Positions 44,080-53,859 of a stretch of 64,000 nt of DNA are shown here, piece after piece. Under the pieces are notes generated by a model. The model had not been told where the DNA came from, did no database searches, and saw only the letters and a program-made list of their open reading frames with translations. The stretch comes from Gnetum montanum (lineage: Eukaryota; Streptophyta; Gnetopsida; Gnetales; Gnetaceae), in NCBI GenBank assembly GCA_015680685.1, contig MNCI01036612.1, positions 5,594 through 69,593 of the forward strand, written 5' to 3'. Position 1 is the first letter of the stretch, and the number at the start of each line of letters is the position of its first letter. The position numbers were made by a program, and so were the translations under genes.

Positions 44080-46260
44080 GGAGCAGAAAAATGTGCATGG
44101 AACAAACTGAGGAAACCCATGCCAACAATGAAGGCATAGACACATTGAAATATGAGCGTCTCCAAATTCCACCCCTCAATCTAAGATCATCAATTGGAAG
44201 AAGTTGGGCACTTCTACAAAATTCAAACAAACACTCATTATTTTAGATCTCTCCCTTACAACTCAGTCATGGGGGAGGTGGCCACCTATGCTAATCATAT
44301 GGGGCCCTCAGTTCTTTTTCAATTTTTTTTTACAACATTTTTTTTCACAGATTTTTGTTTTACAAATTTTTTTAACTTTTCTAATTTTTGTTTTACAAAT
44401 TTCTTTAACTTTTCTAACTTTTTGTTTTACAAATTTCTTTAAATTTTATAGTTTTTATTTTACAACATCATTATACCTTTTTCATTTTGTGTGTGTGTGT
44501 GTGTGTGTTCCACCCTGTAAGTTTGTCCCATGATAAGCGTTCTTCATGATGGTATGAACTATCTTCATATTGATTGCTAATGTTTGGTTTTTACCTTTAA
44601 ATCACAATGTTGATACTAAGGTATGTTTCTTTTGATATGGCAGGTAGTGAGACCACTTCATCCATCCATCCACTAGCTTCTATGGTTTCCCTTGGCTTCG
44701 AAATGTACAGTTCCCTTTCTAATAAGAACTTTAACGAGTTGGTGACTGGGGATTTCTCAAACTAAAGAAGGACTCATGGATTGAAAAGGGTGTGACTTCA
44801 AAGAAACTTGATGCTTTTGTGTTGGTCATTCTCTTGGGTGCTTGAATGTTTCTTCTTGAGTCTTATTGCCATTTCGATGTTACCCAATTATCGGAAGTTG
44901 AGACAATAAAAATAAGAAGTCTTTGCATGGTGTGGTTCTCATGTATAAAAACACAAAACACAAGAAAAAAAACAAGTGAGAATTCAAAGCACACCCCTTA
45001 GACGAATAAACGTGGGCTACAAGCACTGGTTATGGAACCAAAAGTGTTCCCTCTAACTAAGGCCCTTCTTGCTTCCCATTCTCTCCTTTGTTTCGTTAGA
45101 ATGGTGGTAACTCTTGGAGCGTACATTCTTGTTGCCCAAGTGGATGGTTTAACTGAATGAATTGATGTGAAGTCACTGGATGTGGTTGGTTTGAGGCTGG
45201 AGTTGGAATGAGACTTGCCAAGTCACATTAACCATGAAACACACAAGGGACTGTACACCACCTTATTCTTGGGATTCCATTCCATTTCTCTTCTCTACAT
45301 CCTTCTCTCCATTGTTCACCTCATTCCCAGTTGTATCATTAGTGTATATATTTTGGTTGACGCATTATTTTCTTTTTGGTAAATGCTTACGGTTAAGACT
45401 TTAACTCTTGTTCAATAGGACATTCTCGGAGCCTACGGACTCTTTGAATGTGGTTTTGTCAGGGCATTAAGGGCATGAGCCTGCTTTGGGGAGGACCCAC
45501 TGACATTCCTATTTGGAGCCTTAGTTAAACTCTTTTCCTTAACATTTTGCAATTAATTTTATTTTATTCATTACCATCTTGACACCCATTTCATCGATGC
45601 CATAGTTGTCCCTTTTTATCTATCTTTCTCACTCCTTTTCTTTCTCCATTCAAACACCACCAGAGGTTCGCAATTAGTCATGGGGGTATGGGGCTTGATT
45701 TTTTCGATTTTCTCCTAGCCCTGAAATTTTTGATTTTTGATTTTCTTCCTAACCCCTAAACCTTCGGTAGTCATCCTTAATATATTCCCAGATCCATATC
45801 AGCCATACCACCACCTAGCCAATGGACTTACACCAAAGCAAGGTATCAATTACATGATGATTCAATTACCCTTGCTAATCTATGGTTGTGTTCTGTGTGC
45901 AGATGGTGATTAAATAAACAATGGATTGGATATGGAGCTGGAGGAAACACTTGAAATGGAGCAGCGTTGAAGCAGCTATGCAAGGAGCAAGCTCGATAGC
46001 ACACTTACGGATGGACAACGAAGGTGCAATCTTGGTGTTGGCAGCAGCAACACTTCTTTCCTTCTCTCTTTCTCTCTTAGTTGCCAACAAAAGCCTGATG
46101 TCATTGTAATAAGGTGTTAACCCTTGTTGTCATGAACACCATTTTTGTCAATTCTTGTAATAATGATCTGTTCACATGTCATCCCATTAGTTCCATCTCC
46201 CTCAATAATTCCATCCCTACCTGATATTATTGTAAGGAACTCGAGGATGAGTTTTCATTC
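44080..46260 (+). other. Element G non-coding 3' region
   Basis: No RT, RNase H or integrase in any frame. Contains T-rich repeats (TTTTGTTTTACAAATTTCTT type, 44310-44470), a GT microsatellite (44491-44508), and two internal copies of the polypurine motif AGTCATGGGGG (44265 and 45676) in addition to the one before the 3' LTR. A short open frame at 45921-46109 has no recognisable domain. Confidence 0.6.
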
Positions 46261-46273
46261 AGTCATGGGGGTA
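46261..46273 (+). other. Polypurine tract of element G
   Basis: AGTCATGGGGGTA immediately before the 3' LTR start TGATGAGAC. Confidence 0.6.
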
Positions 46274-47161
46274 TGATGAGACACGATATCACAGTCCGCT
46301 ACCAAATCTATAAATAAGAGGCAGCACTCCCCTCATTTGGAATCATAGGCTAGAAGTAGCGAAGCTCTGGCGGATTGATCACCCTAGAGATAGAATATTT
46401 TCCATGTGCCCGCAGTAGGAGTCCCCCAAGTAAACGGTTCTTTATTCGAGTAGCTTTGTACCTGAACGCAAGTTGTGTATAGCAATAAATACGAGCTTTG
46501 TTGATAAACCTTACAGTACATGGATAGGTTTTATTTCATGTTATTTCTTACCTGTTGTTAGCATGGCATGAGTATGACTTGGTTACAAGAATTGACGAAT
46601 GTGTATGGCTAACCAAGGAATCAGCTACTCATCGAGATTAGATTCTCTCACCCTTATCTCCTAGAACGTAGGACAAGTATGCCTTGAGTACGATCATCTA
46701 CAGATGTGTATGGCTAGTCAAGGAATCAGCTGCTCATCACACTTAGGCTAGTTAGGTGCCTCAGTACGACCACTTTGAGCACGTGCATTAGATGTGGTGA
46801 TCCCAGTAACGATTAGCATTTGGTAGCCACAGTTGCACAGTTCAGGGTGTGTACAGTAAGTGGGAACGGATGCTAACGCTAGTTAATTTAGACTTAGGAC
46901 ATTAGTTAGAGTTAGTTACTTTCTCAACCCTTTGCTCTTAGCGTAGAAGACATAAAACCAAAAAAGATCAAAAAAATCATATACTTCGGACTTACTTAAC
47001 CATACATCGTGACAACAACAAGTAAGTCTAGGAAGACAATGAATGATTAACCCCAAGTGTTCCATGGGGCATTTAGGCATTTAGTCTACGGAGTTTGACT
47101 AGATTGTGCATGCTATGCTCGTTTCATATGGTTGAGTGTAGAGGTACCTCTTCACTCATCA
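46274..47161 (+). repeat. 3' LTR of element G
   Basis: 888 bp, TGATGAGACACGATATCACA to CTTCACTCATCA, followed by the ACATA duplication. Lacks the solo LTR insertion and the extra GATATC copies of the 5' LTR. This uninterrupted copy allowed the insert in the 5' LTR to be delimited. Confidence 0.85.
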
Positions 47162-47166
47162 ACATA

Positions 47167-48310
47167 ATTTTTGATGGGAATCTTAGAGGACTCATTGTTA
47201 GATTTCATTTTGTACATATCATTGAGTCAAATCATTAGCATAATCTTATAAAGGTTATCCTTTTTCTTTGTGAATTTTCTAGCTTGATGCAAAATCTATT
47301 GTTTCTTTTTCATATTCCATTTATTAGGGATTTTTTATATCATTAAATAAGTAGGATATTTTGCAAACCATGATTTTTATATTGAGCTTAATAAACCAAT
47401 ACTGCTTTTACAAATAGAAACTTATATGGAAATTGATCTAAGAGTGATTCTTCATCAAGGTCTTTACTAATTATAATTGAGATAAATAATTAACAAATAT
47501 ATTCTTGATGTTCCTTCTATCCATCATTTTATGTTCAAATTCATGTAAAATTACAATTCATTGTATGTTGTAAGGTTTCACTACTAGATTATTCATTAGA
47601 TAATTTATGGTGCTATGGTTAATGTAGACATAGATAGGATAGCCAAGCACATAATCTTTGAACTTCTTAAGAGTGTACACCACTACCATTAATTTTTCCT
47701 CTATAGTGGTGTAGTTAATCTATGCTCCTATGATACTCCTACTTGTGTAGTGAATATAGTATGGATGTTTTTTATCATCAAGCTACATAAGTAATACTTC
47801 TAACATGTAGTTAGATGCATCTATCATTATGTGAAATGATTTAGCTAGTTTGACATTAGAAGAATTGGAGTCTCTACTAACTTTTATTTGAAAAGTTTAA
47901 AATTCTTTTCACATTCTTCTAACCAAATCAATGATGCATTATTCTTTGTTAACTTGATGAGTGATTTTGTGATCATAGAGAACTTCATAATGAAATTTCT
48001 ATAATAATTAGTATGACCAAGAAATTATTGGACATGTTTAACTATTTGACACCTTTAGGTAATTTCTTAAATCACTTTTTTTTTTTCAAGATTCACCTCA
48101 ATTTCCTTTTCTTCTTGAAATTTTATGCCTTAAAACTATATCCTCTTGAATCATTAAGCAGTTCTTTAATTAATTAAGCTTAAGGTTTGTTTCAACACAT
48201 TGTTTTAAGACTTACTGTAGGTGATCTAAAAATTATTTGAAATAAAAACCACATTTAGAGAAGTAATTCAGAAAGATATCTATAATGTTTCCATTTCCAA
48301 ATGGTGCCAC
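47167..48310 (-). pseudogene. Element F reverse transcriptase and RNase H (minus strand)
   Basis: Read on the minus strand from ~48305: FLDHLQ, VLKQCVETNLKLN, EDIVLRHKISRRKGN, then GHTNYYRNFIMKFSMITKSL, ASLIWLEECEKNFKLFK, TPILLM, MIDASNYMLEVLL, KKHPYYIHYTSRSIIGA and INYTTIEEKLMVVVYTLKKF. These are the thumb and RNase H of a Ty3/gypsy pol (G-H-x-x-F-Y-R-R-F-I...F-x-W-x-x-x-C...D-A-S-x-x-x-x-G...Y-x-T-x-E-K-E-L-L-A-V-V). The YxDD-containing part is lost upstream. Continues at 38561 across element G. Confidence 0.75.
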
Positions 48311-48525
48311 TACATAAAAAAGATGGTTTATCTTCATAACAAGTTTTATGACTATCATAACAAAACCCAAAAAGGATAGTTGTAATTAAGACCTAAAAGG
48401 ATGTGTTGTAATAATAGACATGAATCTTGAGGTAACAAATGGGGACTTAAGCTAAGATATTTCTACCCATGCATTATAGGTTGTATCAACATGATGTTAT
48501 GGAGCCGGTAAAGGTGAGTAATAGG

Positions 48526-48855
48526 TGTTGGGTGAAGCAAGACAAAAAAATAAATAGCCACCCCTTCTAACTAGTTGTTGGCCTAACCATGGTGGTAGTG
48601 TGAGATTACCTCTAAGGGATAAATGCCAAATGAAGAAAACCCCATTGAATACAAATAGCATGATCTAGATACACTATTCCATATCAATAAAGCATTCTTT
48701 TCTTTTTCCATATACATTTTCACTATTATTTTCCTTATGCCTAATATCAAATGTCTTACATATTTGGCATTTTCTATGTTATTTTCTTATACTTAATGTC
48801 CAATATAATGTATATTTAATGTTTTCCATGACATCTAGAAATAGGATGTTTGTCA
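48526..48855 (+). repeat. Putative Copia-like LTR with Met-tRNA-type primer site
   Basis: 330 bp from TGTTGGGTGAAGC to GATGTTTGTCA, followed two bases later by TAGTATCAAAGC (48858-48869), 10 of 12 matching the tRNA-iMet primer site TGGTATCAGAGC. Both differences are G-to-A. No second LTR or pol was found, so this is a truncated 5' end or a short non-autonomous element. Confidence 0.4.
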
Positions 48856-48869
48856 TTTAGTATCAAAGC

Positions 48870-49244
48870 AAATCATGAGCCAAAGTCCAAGCAGAAGCAA
48901 GAGTCAATTGTGATCCAATGATAAAATAGGAATCCACAATACAAAAGGAATTATGGACCACCACCAAATATGCCTCATGTTCAAGATGACCCACATCAGT
49001 GAGAACTTATCCTTTAAGAGAGTCATGAATGTGTATCATATTCAAGATAGATCCCACCAATCAACAATATCCTTTCATGGATATCACAAACTAAGGAAGA
49101 TTTGATTATGCCTTACCAAGATTCGTCAACTACAAGAGACAATGATAATACAAGGATACACCTTTCCAAGTAACAATTAGTCATCTTTTAGTGATGTTAG
49201 AATATTACTTGATTAAGGTTATTAAGATTGAAAAACTCAATTTC
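48870..49244 (+). other. Sequence after the Copia-like LTR, nothing recognised
   Basis: A-rich leader-like sequence with no open frame over 60 codons. It may be the start of the internal region of the element whose LTR lies at 48526-48855. Confidence 0.35.
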
Positions 49245-50248
49245 TAGAACAAAAATCAAGGATCCTTGGTGTAATTAGTTCCCCAACCTTGAACCCCTAG
49301 GGCCTCTATGATCAAAATGGGGTTTAAGGCACCCTAGCCAGTTTGGCAAATCAACCAGGGACTTATGAGATGAAACATTGAAATATGAATGGATCCAAAT
49401 AATGCACAAATAATAAGTTTCTTTTTGAACACAAAACTTAAAACTTAAAAATTTATTAAAAAAAGAAAAAGAATAAGTTAGAGAAATGTGTACAAATGAT
49501 TCCTAGATCAACAAAAATGGGGTTCACTTGTGCAAGAGTTTCAAGCCCGTTGAAGCTGATGTGATGTGCTCCATGATTTGGGTGCTAAGCCACTCTTGAT
49601 GTCATCAAACCTTCCTTTGCTATTACAACCTTGGATATTCCAATTGGATCATTGCTAAGGGGTGAGAAAGGTGGAATATTTAGATGCCAATTTACTCCAC
49701 ACTGCATTTGGAATCCCAAAAGTTTAGTCTTAACACCAAAAATCCATCAAACCTCAAGGCCTTACTACTTCCATTTTAGGATTCAAGAGAATGTAAGTAT
49801 GGAAACTTACAAGAGCTCTTGAGTTCATGAAAATGCCCCACATGTGGAATTGTGTGTATGTAAATTGATTAAAATTTTTGAACTTCCAAAATGCTTGTAT
49901 GTCAAAAACTGTTGAAAATTCTAGGAACTCTAAATGGTATTTAAGGTTGGCTTTTATAGGATTTTTGGGCCATGAATGGGGCTGAAAATTGGCTATGATT
50001 TGACTGCAAAAATGGCTACAAATTGGTTGTGAAATGGCTTCAAATTTGATGTAAAAATTTTGCAATTTTAGGTGAGATGGATGCCAAAATTTTGGGGGTT
50101 ACCATACATAGTAAGTGCTTCCCCCCATGGCCACACTGAGATCTCCACCATGCTTGTTGAAGTGACTGGTCAATGTTAAAGTACATGAAGTCATGAATTT
50201 CTACTTTTTTGGCTTCTACGCTTGGGAATTGAATTTTCTATGTTGGGG

Positions 50249-50983
50249 NNNNNNNNNNNNNNNNNNNNNNNNNNNNNNNNNNNNNNNNNNNNNNNNNNNN
50301 NNNNNNNNNNNNNNNNNNNNNNNNNNNNNNNNNNNNNNNNNNNNNNNNNNNNNNNNNNNNNNNNNNNNNNNNNNNNNNNNNNNNNNNNNNNNNNNNNNNN
50401 NNNNNNNNNNNNNNNNNNNNNNNNNNNNNNNNNNNNNNNNNNNNNNNNNNNNNNNNNNNNNNNNNNNNNNNNNNNNNNNNNNNNNNNNNNNNNNNNNNNN
50501 NNNNNNNNNNNNNNNNNNNNNNNNNNNNNNNNNNNNNNNNNNNNNNNNNNNNNNNNNNNNNNNNNNNNNNNNNNNNNNNNNNNNNNNNNNNNNNNNNNNN
50601 NNNNNNNNNNNNNNNNNNNNNNNNNNNNNNNNNNNNNNNNNNNNNNNNNNNNNNNNNNNNNNNNNNNNNNNNNNNNNNNNNNNNNNNNNNNNNNNNNNNN
50701 NNNNNNNNNNNNNNNNNNNNNNNNNNNNNNNNNNNNNNNNNNNNNNNNNNNNNNNNNNNNNNNNNNNNNNNNNNNNNNNNNNNNNNNNNNNNNNNNNNNN
50801 NNNNNNNNNNNNNNNNNNNNNNNNNNNNNNNNNNNNNNNNNNNNNNNNNNNNNNNNNNNNNNNNNNNNNNNNNNNNNNNNNNNNNNNNNNNNNNNNNNNN
50901 NNNNNNNNNNNNNNNNNNNNNNNNNNNNNNNNNNNNNNNNNNNNNNNNNNNNNNNNNNNNNNNNNNNNNNNNNNNNNNNNNNN
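50249..50983. other. Assembly gap (735 N)
   Basis: Run of N abutting a 20-bp tandem repeat, so probably an unresolved repeat array. Long open frames across it are artefacts. Confidence 1.
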
Positions 50984-50986
50984 TTT

Positions 50987-51140
50987 GTAGGTTGGGGGAA
51001 ATGTTTCCAAGCGGGAAGAAACCTTTCTAGGCTAAGGGAAAAGTTTCTAGGTTGGGGGAAAACTTTCCAAGCTAGGGGAAACGTTTCTAGGCTAGGGGAA
51101 AACTTTCACATTAGGGAAAAAATGTCTAGGTTAAGGGGGG
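50987..51140. repeat. 20-bp minisatellite
   Basis: About seven units at 20-bp spacing, such as GTTGGGGGAAATGTTTCCAA, GCTAAGGGAAAAGTTTCTAG and GCTAGGGGAAACGTTTCTAG. It begins at the edge of the gap and decays toward 51140. Confidence 0.75.
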
Positions 51141-51517
51141 AAAGTTACCAAGTTGTGCATTTGGTCTCCACATTAAAGGGAAGAAATTTTTCAAACACCC
51201 CATCTTTGCACACTAGGAGTAGGTGAGATTGACCCCTGTAGGTGTGTTCAATGTAGGAAAATGCATACCCAATCCCCACCCCTCCCTTTGTAGCCCCCCG
51301 CAAGCCCAAATATAAATACTAGGTGACTTTTGTCACATCAAGAATGAGGCTTTGACCACTTATGAGACATTTTTCATCCACGAAAGTATAAAGTATGTGA
51401 AATTTCCTATTGTGGATTACAATTTTCACATTTACAATGAAATTTTAGCTTGAGTTTCATGGGTGAAAGTTACATGATGAATATTTATTATAACATGCAA
51501 AATTTTGTGGTGTTTCA

Positions 51518-53543
51518 AAGGTCATTGTTAATTTCCTCCCAGAAGATTAGTGACCATGATTTAAGTTAATCTTGTCTTATTTAGAACTTGGGTCTCATCT
51601 AGATAACAACATGGCCAACATTCAAGGTCTGTTAGAGTAAGGCTAGTTATTGTGTGTGTGTGTGTATGTATATATAAGTTTTGTAGGTTGTGCAACTCTA
51701 CAAGGATCACACCATACTACTTGGGGTCATCCTAGCCCTTTTCAAGGCCATGTAGGCATGCACTATAGCTTTCTACCATTACTACCCTCCTTCAACTACA
51801 ACTAACATCATTGCCCATTACCACCAGTACCACATTTCTTCACCAATCATGCTTCCACCATCCACCACCTTCAGTCACAATACTCTTTATTTCTAGTGCA
51901 AATAAGGCACGAGGAGGAAATAGTAGGACACATGTGACACACTATGGAATTGAAGTGTATAGCATGGCTAGATGCATTTGATCTAGGCAACATCATGTAT
52001 GTCTCATTTAGAAGCATGGTCATTTTTGCTAAGGAGCAGCTTCATGAGATGGTTGCCACACTCTAGGATTATAGTCACTAGTTTTTGTGGCTTGTTCATT
52101 TAGTTCTATAGCTCTTGGAAAATTTAGTCATTAGAAAGACTCAAAACATCTTAGGCTTGTTGCCAATTTTAACCTCAAACCTTCAAGTGCTTCCAAAAAT
52201 GGGAGTTCTAAATACCCTATATAGTCTTGTCGATTGTCCATGGACTTGGGAACTGTAAAAAGAGATAAAAATGAAAATGAAATTACAAAATTGAATAAAA
52301 AAAAGTATAAAAAAATTAAAATTTAAATAAAATATGCACTATAAATGAAATAAAAACTTTATAAAGATGAATGTGAAAAATTCAAAGAGTATTGATGGGG
52401 GCTAAGAGCACAATAATTTGGCCTAACTAAAGCTTGAAGCTAGTTGGATATGGTAGGGTGTATTCTACCATTGATCTCCATGATCCAAGTACTTCCTAGT
52501 TTCAATCTCCTAAAACTCCTAACTAGAGTTCTATTTAATCTGCAACTTTTTTTGTGGATGGTGATAATAGTGCTACAAGCTTTTTGTTCCAATGAAAGTA
52601 CATTGAGAGTTTCAATGCCCAATGTAGACACCAAATAGGAATTCAAGGTTTCAAGTGGCAAAAAGGCTATTGATTACTTGGCTACAAAAATTTTTGGAAC
52701 TTGCTAACAAAATTATTGGAACTAACTACTTTTGATATTTAAAATTGGAAACCTAAATATGATGTACAAGCTTAGGTTTTATAGGATCTAGGTTGCTAAT
52801 TCAATGCTTCAAATTACTTCCATGATTGCTAATAGATTGATTGCAAGCATAATGACTATAATTTTCAATGTAGTTAACCATTTCTAGTAAGTTTTGGTAC
52901 ACCCAAGCCACCAAAACCCATCCATTTACCAAAAATAGTAAACATACTTTCGTGACTATGCTAGTCTTCACCTTGACTACACTAGCCTTGGTGACTATGA
53001 TGGTTGTTGTTGAATTCTACTAAAATCATGGTGACTATGCTGGCCAAAACTACAAGTACTAAAGATTGGCATGACTACACTGGCCATGTTGTCAACACTG
53101 GGAATTTATCATGACTATGTTGGCCATTGTTGGAAGAATGGAAACTCTAATAACACCAGTGTTGATCTTGTAGCTAGATTGGGTTTTCTGATCACTATGC
53201 TAGGTGTTGTTGCCAAAAGTGAAAATCCAATACCATCTACACTAAGGGTAGATGGTTTCAATGTAGTTGAGGCTATACCTCTACAAAACCCATGAAAATT
53301 ATAGATTCGGGAGTCCCCAAGGCACTTTTAACCTTCCCAAGCCCATATATAGACATGACAACACTTTTTCCACTTGGAAGATGAAGTAGTAGTAACTTAT
53401 GAGGTATTTTCCAACCCCAAAAAGTTAAAAGATGCACGATTGTAGCTGATGGACTCCTAATCTCACATTTACAATAAAATAGTACCTTAATTCAGGTGGT
53501 GAATGTTATAGGCTACTACATGTGCTTACTTAGTGGTGTTTCA
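51518..53543 (-). repeat. 3' LTR of element D (inner end not fixed)
   Basis: Starts TGAAACACCACTAAGTAAGC at 53543, right after the polypurine tract, and has TGTCTATATATGGG at ~53345-53358 as a TATA box. It contains repeated TGACTATGCTGGCCA-like motifs (52950-53200) and matches the LTR at 16740-17118. The terminal CA was not located. It must end before or at 51518, where the next LTR starts, so two LTRs lie nearly head to tail. Confidence 0.5.
51651..51675. repeat. TG/TA microsatellite
   Basis: (TG)n passing into TATGTATATATA. Confidence 0.8.
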
Positions 53544-53859
53544 TTAGCCCTTCTTCGTCAATGTTTGGAGGATCAACCTAAGAGACATCGACAAAGAACA
53601 CAAAACACCACTACAAGGCCATCACCAAATGTTACAATTGGTCACATCCAAAAAGGAATCTATATCTTCCATCACAAATGTTACAAATTTTTTCAATTCA
53701 ATTGTTATACAAAAAGCAGTAAATAAAGAGAATTTTGGCTTGCTTGTTGCTAGTCATTATGGTCATGGTTGTCAATATTGGTTCTTGGCAAGAAGATGTA
53801 TTAGATATAATAAGCCTTTAGATATGAATAATTGACTAGATTCGCCAAGTCATTTCCAT
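53544..53859 (-). other. Element D 3' untranslated region and polypurine tract
   Basis: Short region between the integrase C-terminus and the LTR, ending (minus strand) in GACGAAGAAGGGCTAA directly before TGAAACACC. Much shorter than in A and B (~1.3 kb), and without a clear GACCTTAAACTAG array. Confidence 0.5.

Larger units (their letters stand above)
38567..47161 (+). mobile_element. Complete non-autonomous gag-protease LTR element G
   Basis: Flanked by ACATA on both sides (38562-38566 and 47162-47166). LTRs run 38567-40851 (with a nested solo LTR) and 46274-47161, both TGATGAGAC...CTCATCA. The primer-binding site (40853-40870) is complementary to tRNA-Asp, as usual for Athila/Tat-type elements. 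The inside holds gag and protease (40931-44070) but no RT, RNase H or integrase: 44080-46260 is non-coding. It would have needed enzymes from a partner element. It sits in the pol gene of element F. Confidence 0.85.
49245..51517 (-). repeat. Minus-strand gypsy LTR of the B/D superfamily, gap inside
   Basis: On the minus strand it starts TGAAACACCACAAAATTTTG at 51517 and near its end (49375-49290) has AAGTCCCTGGTTGATTTGCC and TAGGGTGCC, matching AAGTCCCTGTCTGATCGACT and TAGGGTGCC at the end of element B's LTRs. TATA-like AGTATTTATATTTGGG at ~51305-51320. The flank before the start (ATGACCTT) is not a polypurine tract, so it is a 5' or solo LTR. The gap (50249-50983) and a 20-bp minisatellite lie inside. 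The lower end is uncertain by tens of bases. Confidence 0.55.

Noticed and set aside
50193-51226. Open frames of 264-334 codons across N
   Set aside because: Gap artefact plus the 20-bp minisatellite (repeated FQAG/LGEKF-like peptides).
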